DNA of 64,000 nucleotides from Calliopsis andreniformis (GCF_051401765.1 NW_027480440.1:4898001-4962000); one strand, 5' to 3'. Numbered from the stretch's first letter, positions 25,232 to 38,698 are shown. Made by a program: numbers and translations. Notes: generated from the sequence alone by a model not told the origin.

Positions 25232-26162
25232 CCTCAATTCTCAATCCTCAACCCTCAGGCCTCTCTCCTCAAACCTCAATCCTGAATCCTCAATCCTGAA
25301 TCCTCAAGCTTCAGCCCTCATTCCTCAACAACCAGTTGTCAATCCTCAATCCTCAATAGAATATCATCATTTCAAAGTTTTCAATACTCAATACTCAATC
25401 TGCAATCTTCAAATCTCTATCCACAAACATCAATTCTCATCATGCAACCCTCAACACTCAGTCCCCAATCCTCAATATTCAATCCTGAATCCTCAATCCT
25501 CAATCCACAATCCTCAACCTTCAATTCTCAATACTCAATCTTCAATCCTCAATCCTCAATAATCAATCCTCAATTCTCAATCCTCGATCCTCTGCCCTCA
25601 GTCATCAAACCTCAATCCTCAACCCTCAGCCCTCATCCTCAATCCTCAGTCTTCAATCCTCAATCCTCAAGCCTCAATCCTCAATCCTCAATCCTCAGTC
25701 CTCAAACCTCAAACCTGAATCCTCAATCCTGAATCCTCAACCTTCAGACCTCAGTCCTCAACAATCAGTTGTCGATTCTCAATCCTCAATAGAATATAAT
25801 CAATTCACAGTTTTCAATACTCAATACTCAATCTGGAGTATTTCAAATCTCTATCCACAAACATCAATTCTCATCATTCAACCCTCAACACTCAGTCCCC
25901 AATCCTCAATCTTCAATCCTCAATCCTCAATCCTCAATCCTCGATCCTCAATCTTCAATCCTCAATACTCAATCTTCAATCCTCCATCCTCAATCCTCAA
26001 TCCTCTACCGTCAATCTTCAATCCTCAATACTCAATCTTCAATCCTCAATCCTCAATCCTCAATCCTCAATCCTCATTCTTCAATCCTCAACACCCAATC
26101 CTCAATCTTCAATCCTCAATCCTCAATCCTCAATTCTCAATCCTAAATCCTCAATCCTCAAT
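25232..26162 (+). repeat. Block Q, copy 2
   Basis: Anchors d (25358) and e (25791). The join with copy 1 shows as CCTAAATCCTCAATCC running straight into CTCAATTCTCAATCCTCAAC near 25,215-25,245. The third copy (28,631-29,561) lies 3,399 bp downstream. Confidence 0.84.
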
Positions 26163-27927
26163 ACTCAATCTTCAATCCTCAATCCTCAATCCTCAATCCT
26201 CAATCCTCATTCTTCAATCCTCAACACCCAATCCTCAATCTTCAATCCTCAATCCTCAATCCTCAATTCTCAATCCTAAATCCTCAATCCTCAGACCTCA
26301 ATCATCAATACTCAACCCTCAGTCCTAGTCCTCAATCCACAACGCTCAATCCTCGATCCTCAATCTTCAATCATCAATATTCTACCTTCAATCCTCAATC
26401 CTCAATCCTCAATACTCAATCCTCAATCCTCAATGTTCTATCCTCAATACGCAATCCTCAATCTTCAATTCTCAATCCTCAATCCTCAATCCTCAATCCT
26501 CAATCCTCAATCTTAATCTTCAATCCTCAGTACTCAATCTTCAGTCCTCAATACTCAATCTTCAATCCTCAATCCTCAATCCTCAATCCTCAATGCTCAA
26601 TACTCAATCCTCATTCTTCAATCCTCAATACCCAATCCTCAATCTTCAATCCTCAATCCTGAATCCTCAATCCTCAATCCTCAATCCTCAATCCTCAATC
26701 CTCTATCCTCAATCCTCAATCCTCAATCCTCAATCCTCAATCTTCAATCCTCAATACTCAATCTTCAATCCTCAATCCTCAATCCTCAATCCTCAATCCT
26801 CAATCCTCAACCCTCAATCGTCAATCTTCAAACATCAATACTCAATCTTCAATCGTCAATCCTCAATCCTCATTCTTCAATCCTCAATACACAATCCTCA
26901 ATCTTCAATCCTCAATCCTCAATCCTCAATGCTCAATCCTCAATCCTCAATCCTCAATCTTCAATCCTCGGTCCCAAATCCTCAATATTGAATACTCACT
27001 CCTCAATCCTCAATCTTCAATCCACAATACTCAGTCTTCAATCCTCAACCCTCAATCCTCAATCCTCAATCCTCAACCCTCATTCTTCAATCCTCAATAC
27101 CCAATCCTCAATCTTCAATCCTCAGTCCTCAATCCTCAATCCTCAATCCTCAATCCTCAATCCTCAATCCTCAATCCTCAATCCTCAATGTTCAATACGC
27201 AATACCCAATCCTCAATCTTCTATCCGCAATCCTCAATCCCCAATCCTCAATCCTCAATCCTCAATCCTCAATCCTCAATCCTCATTCTTCAATCCTCAA
27301 TACACAATCGTCAATCTTCAATCCTCAATCCTCAACCCTCAATCCTCAATCCTCAATCCTCAATCCTCAATCTTCAATCCTCGGTCCCAAATCCTCAATA
27401 TTCAATACTCACTCCTCAATCCTCAATCTTCAATCCACAATACTCAGTCTTCAATCCTCAATCCTCAATCCTCAATCCTCAATCCTCAATCCTCATTCTT
27501 CAATCCTCAATACCCAATCCTCAACCTTCAATCCTCAGTCCTCAATCCTCAATACTCAATCCCCAATCCTCAATCCTCAATCCTCAATCCTCAATCCTCA
27601 ATGTTCAATACGCAATACCCAATCCTCAATCTTCTATCCGCAATCCTCAATCCTCAATCCTCAATCCTCAATCCTCAATCCTCACTCCTCAATTCTCAAT
27701 CCTCGATCCTCAATCCTCAATCCTCAATCCTCAATCCTCAATGTTCAATACGCAATACCCAATCCTCAATCTTCTATCCGCAATCCTCAATCCTCAATAT
27801 TCAATCCTCAATACTCAATATTCAATCCTCAATCCTCAATACTCATTCCCCAATCCTCATTCTTCAATCCTCATCCTTCAATCCTCAATACTCAATCCTC
27901 AATCTTCAATCCTCAATCCTCAATCCT
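26163..27927 (+). repeat. Block R, copy 1
   Basis: Carries the CAGTCCTAGTCCTC, CAATGTTCTATCC, CAATGCTCAATACTC, TCGGTCCCAAATCC and CAATGTTCAATACGC landmarks but no AATAGAATAT anchor. CAATGTTCAATACGC appears three times internally (about 27,187, 27,600 and 27,740), showing smaller tandem repeats of about 413 and 140 bp. R recurs at 29,562-31,326 (offset 3,399) and 39.1-40.98 kb. Confidence 0.82.
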
Positions 27928-28630
27928 CAATACTCAATCTTCAATCCTCAATCCTCAATCCTCAATCCTCAATACTCAATCCTCAATCCTCAATGTTCTA
28001 TCCTCAATACGCAATCCTCAATCTTCAATCCTCAATTCTCAATCCTCAATCCTCAATCCTCAATCCTCAATCCTCAATCTTAATCTTCAATCCTCAGTAC
28101 TCAATCTTCAATCCTCAATCCTCAATCCTCAATCCTCAATCCTCAATCTTCAATTCTCAATACTCAATCTTCAATCCTCAATCCTCAATCCTCAATCCTC
28201 AATCCTCAATCCTCAATCCTCAACCGTCAATCTTCAGTCCTCTATACTCAATCTTCAATCCTCAATCCTCAATCCTCAATGCTCAATACTCAATCCTCAT
28301 TCCTCAATCCTCAATACCCAATCCTCAATCTTCAATCCTCAATCCTGAATCCTCAATCCTCAATCCTCAATCCTCAATCCTCAATCCTCTATCCTCAATC
28401 CTCAATCCTCAATCCTCAATCCTCAATCTTCAATCCTCAATACTCAATCTTCAATCCTCAATCCTCAATCCTCAATCCTCAATCCTCAATCCTCAATCCT
28501 CAACCCTCAATCGTCAATCTTCAAACATCAATACTCAATCTTCAATCCTCAATCCTCAATCCTCAATCCTCAATCCTCATTCTTCAATCCTCAATACACA
28601 ATCCTCAATCTTCAATCCTCAATCCTCAAT
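27928..28630 (+). repeat. Block P, copy 2
   Basis: Copy of 23,598-24,300 at offset 4,330. It follows R without unique sequence at the join (CTCAATCCTCAATACTCAAT near 27,927). The P-Q-Q-R-P-Q-R order shows that a P-Q-R unit was duplicated; in the left half Q is doubled, so 4,330 minus 3,399 equals 931. Confidence 0.82.
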
Positions 28631-29561
28631 CCTCAATTCTCAATCCTCAACCCTCAGGCCTCTCTCCTCAAACCTCAATCCTGAATCCTCAATCCTGAAT
28701 CCTCAAGCTTCAGCCCTCATTCCTCAACAACCAGTTGTCAATCCTCAATCCTCAATAGAATATCATCATTTCAAAGTTTTCAATACTCAATACTCAATCT
28801 GCAATCTTCAAATCTCTATCCACAAACATCAATTCTCATCATGCAACCCTCAACACTCAGTCCCCAATCCTCAATATTCAATCCTGAATCCTCAATCCTC
28901 AATCCACAATCCTCAACCTTCAATTCTCAATACTCAATCTTCAATCCTCAATCCTCAATAATCAATCCTCAATTCTCAATCCTCGATCCTCTGCCCTCAG
29001 TCATCAAACCTCAATCCTCAACCCTCAGCCCTCATCCTCAATCCTCAGTCTTCAATCCTCAATCCTCAAGCCTCAATCCTCAATCCTCAATCCTCAGTCC
29101 TCAAACCTCAAACCTGAATCCTCAATCCTGAATCCTCAACCTTCAGACCTCAGTCCTCAACAATCAGTTGTCGATTCTCAATCCTCAATAGAATATAATC
29201 AATTCACAGTTTTCAATACTCAATACTCAATCTGGAGTATTTCAAATCTCTATCCACAAACATCAATTCTCATCATTCAACCCTCAACACTCAGTCCCCA
29301 ATCCTCAATCTTCAATCCTCAATCCTCAATCCTCAATCCTCGATCCTCAATCTTCAATCCTCAATACTCAATCTTCAATCCTCCATCCTCAATCCTCAAT
29401 CCTCTACCGTCAATCTTCAATCCTCAATACTCAATCTTCAATCCCCAATCCTCAATCCTCAATCCTCAATCCTCATTCTTCAATCCTCAACACCCAATCC
29501 TCAATCTTCAATCCTCAATCCTCAATCCTCAATTCTCAATCCTAAATCCTCAATCCTCAAT
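28631..29561 (+). repeat. Block Q, copy 3
   Basis: Anchors d (28757) and e (29190); offset 3,399 from copy 2 and 4,330 from copy 1. It shares AACAACCAGTTGTC and TTTCAAAGTTTTC with both other Q copies. A point change, CTTCAATCCCCAATCC near 29,443, distinguishes it. Confidence 0.84.
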
Positions 29562-31326
29562 ACTCAATCTTCAATCCTCAATCCTCAATCCTCAATCCTC
29601 AATCCTCATTCTTCAATCCTCAACACCCAATCCTCAATCTTCAATCCTCAATCCTCAATCCTCAATTCTCAATCCTAAATCCTCAATCCTCAGACCTCAA
29701 TCATCAATACTCAACCCTCAGTCCTAGTCCTCAATCCACAACGCTCAATCCTCGATCCTCAATCTTCAATCATCAATATTCTACCTTCAATCCTCAATCC
29801 TCAATCCTCAATACTCAATCCTCAATCCTCAATGTTCTATCCTCAATACGCAATCCTCAATCTTCAATTCTCAATCCTCAATCCTCAATCCTCAATCCTC
29901 AATCCTCAATCTTAATCTTCAATCCTCAGTACTCAATCTTCAGTCCTCAATACTCAATCTTCAATCCTCAATCCTCAATCCTCAATCCTCAATGCTCAAT
30001 ACTCAATCCTCATTCTTCAATCCTCAATACCCAATCCTCAATCTTCAATCCTCAATCCTGAATCCTCAATCCTCAATCCTCAATCCTCAATCCTCAATCC
30101 TCTATCCTCAATCCTCAATCCTCAATCCTCAATCCTCAATCTTCAATCCTCAATACTCAATCTTCAATCCTCAATCCTCAATCCTCAATCCTCAATCCTC
30201 AATCCTCAACCCTCAATCGTCAATCTTCAAACATCAATACTCAATCTTCAATCGTCAATCCTCAATCCTCATTCTTCAATCCTCAATACACAATCCTCAA
30301 TCTTCAATCCTCAATCCTCAATCCTCAATGCTCAATCCTCAATCCTCAATCCTCAATCTTCAATCCTCGGTCCCATATCCTCAATATTGAATACTCACTC
30401 CTCAATCCTCAATCTTCAATCCACAATACTCAGTCTTCAATCCTCAACCCTCAATCCTCAATCCTCAATCCTCAACCCTCATTCTTCAATCCTCAATACC
30501 CAATCCTCAATCTTCAATCCTCAGTCCTCAATCCTCAATCCTCAATCCTCAATCCTCAATCCTCAATCCTCAATCCTCAATCCTCAATGTTCAATACGCA
30601 ATACCCAATCCTCAATCTTCTATCCGCAATCCTCAATCCCCAATCCTCAATCCTCAATCCTCAATCCTCAATCCTCAATCCTCATTCTTCAATCCTCAAT
30701 ACACAATCGTCAATCTTCAATCCTCAATCCTCAACCCTCAATCCTCAATCCTCAATCCTCAATCCTCAATCTTCAATCCTCGGTCCCAAATCCTCAATAT
30801 TCAATACTCACTCCTCAATCCTCAATCTTCAATCCACAATACTCAGTCTTCAATCCTCAATCCTCAATCCTCAATCCTCAATCCTCAATCCTCATTCTTC
30901 AATCCTCAATACCCAATCCTCAACCTTCAATCCTCAGTCCTCAATCCTCAATACTCAATCCCCAATCCTCAATCCTCAATCCTCAATCCTCAATCCTCAA
31001 TGTTCAATACGCAATACCCAATCCTCAATCTTCTATCCGCAATCCTCAATCCTCAATCCTCAATCCTCAATCCTCAATCCTCACTCCTCAATTCTCAATC
31101 CTCGATCCTCAATCCTCAATCCTCAATCCTCAATCCTCAATGTTCAATACGCAATACCCAATCCTCAATCTTCTATCCGCAATCCTCAATCCTCAATATT
31201 CAATCCTCAATACTCAATATTCAATCCTCAATCCTCAATACTCATTCCCCAATCCTCATTCTTCAATCCTCATCCTTCAATCCTCAATACTCAATCCTCA
31301 ATCTTCAATCCTCAATCCTCAATCCT
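29562..31326 (+). repeat. Block R, copy 2
   Basis: Matches R copy 1 at offset 3,399 through about 31,326, with TCGGTCCCATATCC near 30,370 against TCGGTCCCAAATCC. It then passes into CAGTTAACAATCC and a class c unit. Copy 1 instead passes into block P. Confidence 0.82.
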
Positions 31327-33330
31327 CAGTTAACAATCCTCAATCCTCAGTCCTCAGACCTCAGGCATCAACACTCAACCCTCGGTCCTCGTTCTCAATC
31401 CACAACCCTCAATCCTCAATTATCAATCTTCATTCATCAATATTCAACCTTCAATCCTCAATGCTCAATCCTCAATCCTCAATCCTCAATGTTCAATCCT
31501 CAACAGCCAATCCTCAATCTTCAATCCTCAATCCTCAATCCTCAATTCTCAATCCCTCAATCCACAATCCTCAGTCCTCTCTCCTCAAACCCCAATCCTG
31601 AATCCTCAATCCTGAATCCTCAAGCTTCAGCCCTCAGTCCTCAACAATCAGTTGTCAATCCTCAATCCTCAATAGAATATCATCAATTCACAGTTTTCAA
31701 TACTCAATACTCAATCTGCAATCTTCAAATCTCTATCCAGAAACACCAATTCTCATCATTCAACCCTCAACACTCAGTCCCCAATCCTCAATATTCAATC
31801 CTCAATCCTCAATCCTCAATCCACAATACTCAATATTCAATCCTCAATACTCAATCTTCAATCCTCAATACTCAATACTCAATCCTCAATTCTCAATCCT
31901 CGATCGTCAATCTTCAATCCTAAATACTCAATCTTCAATCCTCAATCCTCAATCCTCAATCCTCAATCCTCATTCTTCAATCCTCAATACCCAATCCTCA
32001 ATCTTCAACCCTCAATCCTCAATCCTCAATTCTCAATCCTCAATCCTCAGTCCTCAGTCCTCAAACCTCAATCCTCAACCCTTGGCCCTCATCCTCAATC
32101 CTCAATCCAAAATCCTCAATTCTTAATCTTCAATCCTCAATACTCAATCTTCAATCCTCAATGCTCAGTCCTCAAATTTCAATTCTGAATCCTCAATCTG
32201 GAACCCTCAATCTTCAGCCCTCAGTCCTCAACAATCAGTTGTCAATCCTCAATCCTCAATAGAATATACTCAATTCACAGTTTTCAATACCCAATACTCA
32301 ATCTGCAACCTTCAATTCTCTATCCACAAACATCAATTCTCATCACTCAACCCTCAACACTCAGTCCTCAATGTTCAATCCTCAATCCTCAATTCTCAAT
32401 CTTCAATCCTCAATACTGAACCTTCAATCCTCAATCCTCAATCCTCAGTCCTCAATCCTCAATCCTCAATCTTAAGCTTCAATCCTCAGTACTCAATCTT
32501 CAATCCTCAATCCTCAATCCTCAATCCTCAATCCTCAACCTTCAATCCTCAATACTCAATCTTCAATCCTCAATCCTCAATCCTCAATCCTCAATCCTCA
32601 ATCCACAATCCTCAACCTTCAATCCTCAATACTCAATCTTCAATCCTCAATCCTCAATCCTCAATCCTCAATTCGCAATCCTCAATAGTCAATCTTCAAT
32701 CCTCAATACTCAATATTCAATCCTCAACCCTCAATCCTCAATCCTTAGTCCTCATTCTTCGATCCTCAATACCCAATCCTCAATCTTCAATCCTGAATCC
32801 TCAATCCTCAATTCTCAATCCTCAAACCTCCGTCCTTAGTCCTCAAACCCCAATCCTCAACCCTCTGCCCTCACCCTCAATCCTCAATCCTCAATCCTCA
32901 ATCCTCAATCTTCAATCCTCAATACTCAATCTTCAATCCTCAATCCTCAGTCCTCAAACCTCAATCCTCAATCCTCAATCCTCAATCTTCAATCCTCAAT
33001 ACCCAATCTTCAATCCTCAATCCGCAATCCTCAATCCTCATGCGTCAATCCTCAGTACCCAATCCTCAATCTTCAATCCTCATTCCTCAATTCTCAATTC
33101 CCAATCCTGAATCCTCAGATCTCAGACATCAATATTCATCACTCAGATCTCGTCCTCAATCCACAACCCTCAATCCTCAACCCTCAATCTTTAATCATCA
33201 ATATTCTATCTTCAATCCTCAATCCTGAATCCTCAATCCTCAATCCTCAATCCTCAATCCTCAATCTTCACTCCTCAAACCTCAATCCTCAATCCTCAAT
33301 GTTCAATCCTCAATACCCAAACCTCAGTCT

Positions 33331-33400
33331 TCAATCCTCAATCCTCAATCCTCAATCCTCAATCCTCAATCCTCAATCCTCAATCCTCAATCCTCAATCC
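33331..33400 (+). repeat. Longest perfect heptamer runs (exemplar, 10 units)
   Basis: Ten consecutive perfect TCAATCC units lie here, directly after CCTCAGTCTTCAATCC. The counterparts at 42,985-43,054 and 49,430-49,499 are also exactly ten units. The purest runs thus sit at the same place in the higher-order unit, between the CAATGTTCAATCC landmark and the CAGTCCTCAAACC stretch that precedes a class a anchor. Confidence 0.85.
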
Positions 33401-33780
33401 TCAGTCCTCAAACCTCAATCCTGAATCCTCAATCCTGAAACCTCAATCTTCAGCCCTCAGTCCTCAAGAATCAGTGGTCCATCCTCAATCCTCAATAGAA
33501 TATCTTGATTTCACAGTTTTCAATACTCAATACTCAACCTGCAATCTTCAAATCTCTATCCACAAACATCAATTCTCATCACTCAACCCTCAAAACTCAG
33601 TCCCCAATCCTCAATATTCAAGCCTCAATACTCAATCCTCAATCCACAATCCTCAACCTTCAATCCTCAATACTCAATCTTCAATCCTCAGTCCTCAACC
33701 CTCAATCCTCAATCCTCAGTCCTCAAACCTCAATCCTGGATCCTCAATCCTGAATCCTCAATCTTCAGCCCTCAGTCCTC

Positions 33781-33902
33781 AACAATCAGTGGTCAATCCT
33801 CAATCCTCAATAGAATATCATGAATTCACAGTTTTCAATACTGAATACTCAACCTGCAATCTACAAATCCCTATCCACAAACATCAGTTCTCATCACTCA
33901 AC
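33781..33902 (+). repeat. Anchor block class b (exemplar; 5 copies)
   Basis: Marked by AGAATATCATGAATTCACAG (containing an EcoRI-type GAATTC), a preceding GTGGTCAATCC, and ATCCCTATCC where other classes have ATCTCTATCC. Copies start (AGAATA) at 33812, 43466, 51719, 56357 and 62911. Each lies exactly 315 bp (45 heptamers) downstream of a class a block, so a and b form an obligate pair in this window. Class b is probably a tandem derivative of class a. Confidence 0.92.
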
Positions 33903-34440
33903 CCTCAACACTCAGTCCCCAATCCTCAATATTCAAGCCTCAATCCTCAATCCTCAATCCACAATCCTCAACCTTCAATCCTCAATACTCAATCTTCAAT
34001 CCTCGATCCTCAATCCTCAATCCTCAATTCGCAATCCTCAATAGTCAATCTTCAATCCTCAATACTCAATATTCAATCCTCAATCCTCAATCCTCAATCC
34101 TCAATCCTCAATCCTCAATCTTCAATCCTCAATACTCAATCTTCAATCCTCAATCCTCAGTCCTCAAACCTCAATTCCGAATCCTCAACCCTGAATCCTC
34201 AATCTTCAGCCCTCAGTCCTCAACATTCAGTTGTCAATCCTCAATCCTCAATAGAATATCCTCAATTCACAGTTTTCAATACTCAATACACAATCTGCAA
34301 TCTTCAACTCTCTATCCAGAAACATAAATTCTCATCACTCAACCCGCAACACTCAGTACTCAATGTTCAATCCTAATCCTCAATTCTGAATCTTCAAGCC
34401 TCAATACTGAATCTTCAATCCGCAATCCTCAATCCCCAAT

Positions 34441-35787
34441 CCTCAATCCTCAATCCTCAATCCTCAATCCTCAATCTTCAATCCTCAATACTCAATCTTC
34501 ATTCCTCAATCCGCAATTCTCAATCCTCATTCGTCAATCCTCAATACCCAATCCTCAATCTTCAATCCTCATTCCTCAATTCTCAATTCTCAATCCTCAA
34601 TCCTCAGACCTCAGACATCAATATTCAACACTCAGATCTCGTCCTCAATCCACAACCCTCAATCCTCAACCCTCAATCTTTAATCATCAATATTCTATCT
34701 TCAATCCTCAATCCTCAATCCTCAATCCTCAATCCTCAATCCTCAATCTTCACTCCTCAAACCTCAATCCTCAATCCTCATAGTCCAATCCTTAATACCC
34801 AATCCTCAGTCTTCAATCCTCAATCCTCAATCCTCAATCCTCAATCCTCAATCCTCATTCCTCAATCCTCAATCCTCAGTCCTCAAACCTAAATCCTGAA
34901 TTCTCAATCCTGAATCCTCAATCTTCAGCCCTCAGTCCTCAAGAATCAGTGGTCCATCCTCAATCCTCAATAGAATATCATGATTTCACAGTTTTCAATA
35001 CTCAATACTCAACCTGCAATCTTCAAATCTCTATCCACAAACATCAATTCTCATCACTCAACCCTCAAAACTCAGTCCCCAATCCTCAATATTCAAGCCT
35101 CAACCCTCAAACCTCAATCCACAATCCTCAACCTTCAATCCTCAATACTCAATCTTCAATCCTCAATCCTCAACCCTCAATCCTCAATTCTCAATCCTCA
35201 ATAGTCGATCTTCAATCCTCAATACTCAATATTCAATCCTCAATACTCAATCCTCAATCCTCAATCATCATCCTTCAATCCTCAATACCCTATCCTCAAT
35301 CTTCAATCCTCAATCCTCAATCCTCAATACCCAATCCTCAATCTTCAATCCTCAATCCTCAATCCTCAATTCTCAATCCTCAATCATCAATCCTCAGACC
35401 TCAAACATAAACATTCAATCCTCAGTGCTCGTCCTCAATCCACAACCCTCAATCCTCAATCCTCAATCCTCAATCCTCAATCCTCAATCCTCAATCCTCA
35501 ATCATCAATCCTCAATCCTCAATCCTCAATCCTCAATCTTCAATCCTCAATACTCAATCCTCAATTCGCAATCCTCAACAGTCAATCTTCAATCCTCAAT
35601 ACTCAATATTCAATCCTCAATCCTCAATTCTCAATCCTCAATCCTCATTCTTCGATCCTCAATACCCAATCCTCAATCTTCAATCCTCAATCCTCAATCC
35701 TGAATTCTCAATCCTCAATCTTCCGTCCTTAGTCCTCAAACCCAATCCTCAACCCGCAGCCCTCATCCTCAATCCTCAACCCTCAAT
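34441..35787 (+). repeat. 1,347-bp tandem duplication, left copy (first pair)
   Basis: Class a anchor 34972 and second-family anchor 34614; both recur 1,347 bp on. The CTCATAGTCCAATCC landmark (about 34,778 and 36,125) is confined to this repeat and its 9,654-bp duplicate. Confidence 0.86.
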
Positions 35788-37134
35788 CCTCAATCCTCAA
35801 TCCTCAATCCTCAATCCTCAATCTTCAATCCTCAATACTCAATCTTCATTCCTCAATCCGCAATTCTCAATCCTCATTCGTCAATCCTCAATACCCAATC
35901 CTCAATCTTCAATCCTCATTCCTCAATTCTCAATTCTCAATCCTCAATCCTCAGACCTCAGACATCAATATTCAACACTCAGATCTCGTCCTCAATCCAC
36001 AACCCTCAATCCTCAACCCTCAATCTTTAATCATCAATATTCTATCTTCAATCCTCAATCCTCAATCCTCAATCCTCAATCCTCAATCCTCAATCTTCAC
36101 TCCTCAAACCTCAATCCTCAATCCTCATAGTCCAATCCTTAATACCCAATCCTCAGTCTTCAATCCTCAATCCTCAATCCTCAATCCTCAATCCTCAATC
36201 CTCATTCCTCAATCCTCAATCCTCAGTCCTCAAACCTAAATCCTGAATTCTCAATCCTGAATCCTCAATCTTCAGCCCTCAGTCCTCAAGAATCAGTGGT
36301 CCATCCTCAATCCTCAATAGAATATCATGATTTCACAGTTTTCAATACTCAATACTCAACCTGCAATCTTCAAATCTCTATCCACAAACATCAATTCTCA
36401 TCACTCAACCCTCAAAACTCAGTCCCCAATCCTCAATATTCAAGCCTCAACCCTCAAACCTCAATCCACAATCCTCAACCTTCAATCCTCAATACTCAAT
36501 CTTCAATCCTCAATCCTCAACCCTCAATCCTCAATTCTCAATCCTCAATAGTCGATCTTCAATCCTCAATACTCAATATTCAATCCTCAATACTCAATCC
36601 TCAATCCTCAATCATCATCCTTCAATCCTCAATACCCTATCCTCAATCTTCAATCCTCAATCCTCAATCCTCAATACCCAATCCTCAATCTTCAATCCTC
36701 AATCCTCAATCCTCAATTCTCAATCCTCAATCATCAATCCTCAGACCTCAAACATAAACATTCAACCCTCAGTGCTCGTCCTCAATCCACAACCCTCAAT
36801 CCTCAATCCTCAATCCTCAATCCTCAATCCTCAATCCTCAATCCTCAATCATCAATCCTCAATCCTCAATCCTCAATCCTCAATCTTCAATCCTCAATAC
36901 TCAATCCTCAATTCGCAATCCTCAACAGTCAATCTTCAATCCTCAATACTCAATATTCAATCCTCAATCCTCAATTCTCAATCCTCAATCCTCATTCTTC
37001 GATCCTCAATACCCAATCCTCAATCTTCAATCCTCAATCCTCAATCCTGAATTCTCAATCCTCAATCTTCCGTCCTTAGTCCTCAAACCCAATCCTCAAC
37101 CCGCAGCCCTCATCCTCAATCCTCAACCCTCAAT
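35788..37134 (+). repeat. 1,347-bp tandem duplication, right copy (first pair)
   Basis: Class a anchor 36319 and second-family anchor 35961. It differs from the left copy at CATTCAACCCTCAGTGCTC near 36,758, where the left copy reads CATTCAATCC. The other pair, at 44.1 and 45.4 kb, has AACCC in both of its copies at this site. Confidence 0.86.
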
Positions 37135-38698
37135 CCTCAATCCTCAATCTTCAATCCTCAATACTCAATCTTCAATCCTCAATCCTCAGTCCTCAAACCT
37201 CAATTCTGAATCCTCAATCCTGAATCCTCAATCTTCAGTCCTCAGTCCTCAACATTCAGCTGTCAATCCTCAATCCTCTATAGAATATCCTCAATTCACA
37301 GTTTTCAATACTCAATACTCAATCTGCAGTCTTCAAATCTCTATCCAGAAACATAAATTCTCATCACTCAACCCTCAACACTCAGTACTCAATGTTCATT
37401 CCTCATCCTCAATTCTGAATCTTCAATCCTCAATACTGAACTTCAATCCGCAATCCTCAATCCCCAATCCTCAATCCTCAATCCTCAATCCTGAATCTTC
37501 AACCCTCAATACTCAATCCTCAATCCTCAATCCGCAATCCTCAATCCTCATTCGTCAATACTCAATACTCAATCCTCAATCTTCAATCCTCATTCCTCAA
37601 TTCTCAATTCTCAATCCTCAATCCTCAGACCTCAGACATCAATATTCAACACTCAGTCCTCGTCCTCAATACACAACCCTCAATCCTCAACCATCAATCT
37701 TTAATCATCAATATTCAATCTTCAATCCTCAATCCTCAATCCCCAATCGTCAATCCTCAATCCTCAATCTTCATCCCTCAAACCTCAATCCTCAATCCTC
37801 AATGTTCAATCCTCAATACCCAATCCTCAGTCTTCAATCCTCAATCCTCAATCCTCAATCCTCAATCCTCAATCTTCAATCCTCAATCCTCAGTCCTCAA
37901 ACCTCAATCCTGAATCCTCAATCCTGAATCCTCAATCTTCAGCCCTCAGTCCTCAACAATCAGTGGTCCATCCTCAATCCTCAATAGAATATCATGATTT
38001 CACAGTTTTCAATACTCAATACTCAACCTGCAATCTTCAAATCTCTATCCAGAAACATCAATTCTCATCACTCAACCCTCAAAACTCAGTCCCCAATCCT
38101 CAATATTCAAGCCTCAATCCTCAATCCTCAATCCACAATACTCAATATTCAATCCTCAATACTCAATCTTCAATCCTCAATACTCAATACTCAATCCTCA
38201 ATTCTCAATCCTCGATCGTCAATCTTCAATCCTAAATACTCAATCTTCAATCCTCAATCCTCAATCCTCAATCCTCAATCCTCATTCTTCAATCCTCAAT
38301 ACCCAATCCTCAATCTTCAGCCCTCAATCCTCAATCCGCAATTCTCAATCCACAATCCTCAGTCCTCAGTCCTCAAACCTCAATCCTCAACCCTCGGCCC
38401 TCATCCTCAATCCTCAATCCAAAATCCTCAATTCTTAATCTTCAATCCTCAATACTCAATCTTCAATCCTCAATGCTCAGTCCTCAAATTTCAATTCTGA
38501 ATCCTCAATCTGGAACCCTCAATCTTCAGCCCTCAGTCCTCAACAATCAGTTGTCAATCCTCAATCCTCAATAGAATATACTCAATTCACAGTTTTCAAT
38601 ACCCAATACTCAATCTGCAACCTTCAATTCTCTATCCGCAAACATCAATTCTCATCACTCAACCCTCAACACTCGGTCCTCAATGTTCAATCCTCAAT
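36878..38698 (+). repeat. Segment T, copy 2
   Basis: Anchors f (37282), a (37986), g (38573), offset 19,478 from copy 1. The match ends at about 38,698. It overlaps the right copy of the first 1,347-bp pair, because T begins with the same CTTCGATCC and CTTCCGTCCTTAG stretch. Confidence 0.8.

Noticed and set aside
26988..28961. 657-codon plus-strand open frame as a repeat-protein gene
   Set aside because: It begins at a chance ATG, has no ribosome-binding, promoter or splice context, overlaps equally repetitive open frames in the other plus frames, and its length follows from a stop-free 7-mer. Units drift by register-shifting indels without regard to frame.
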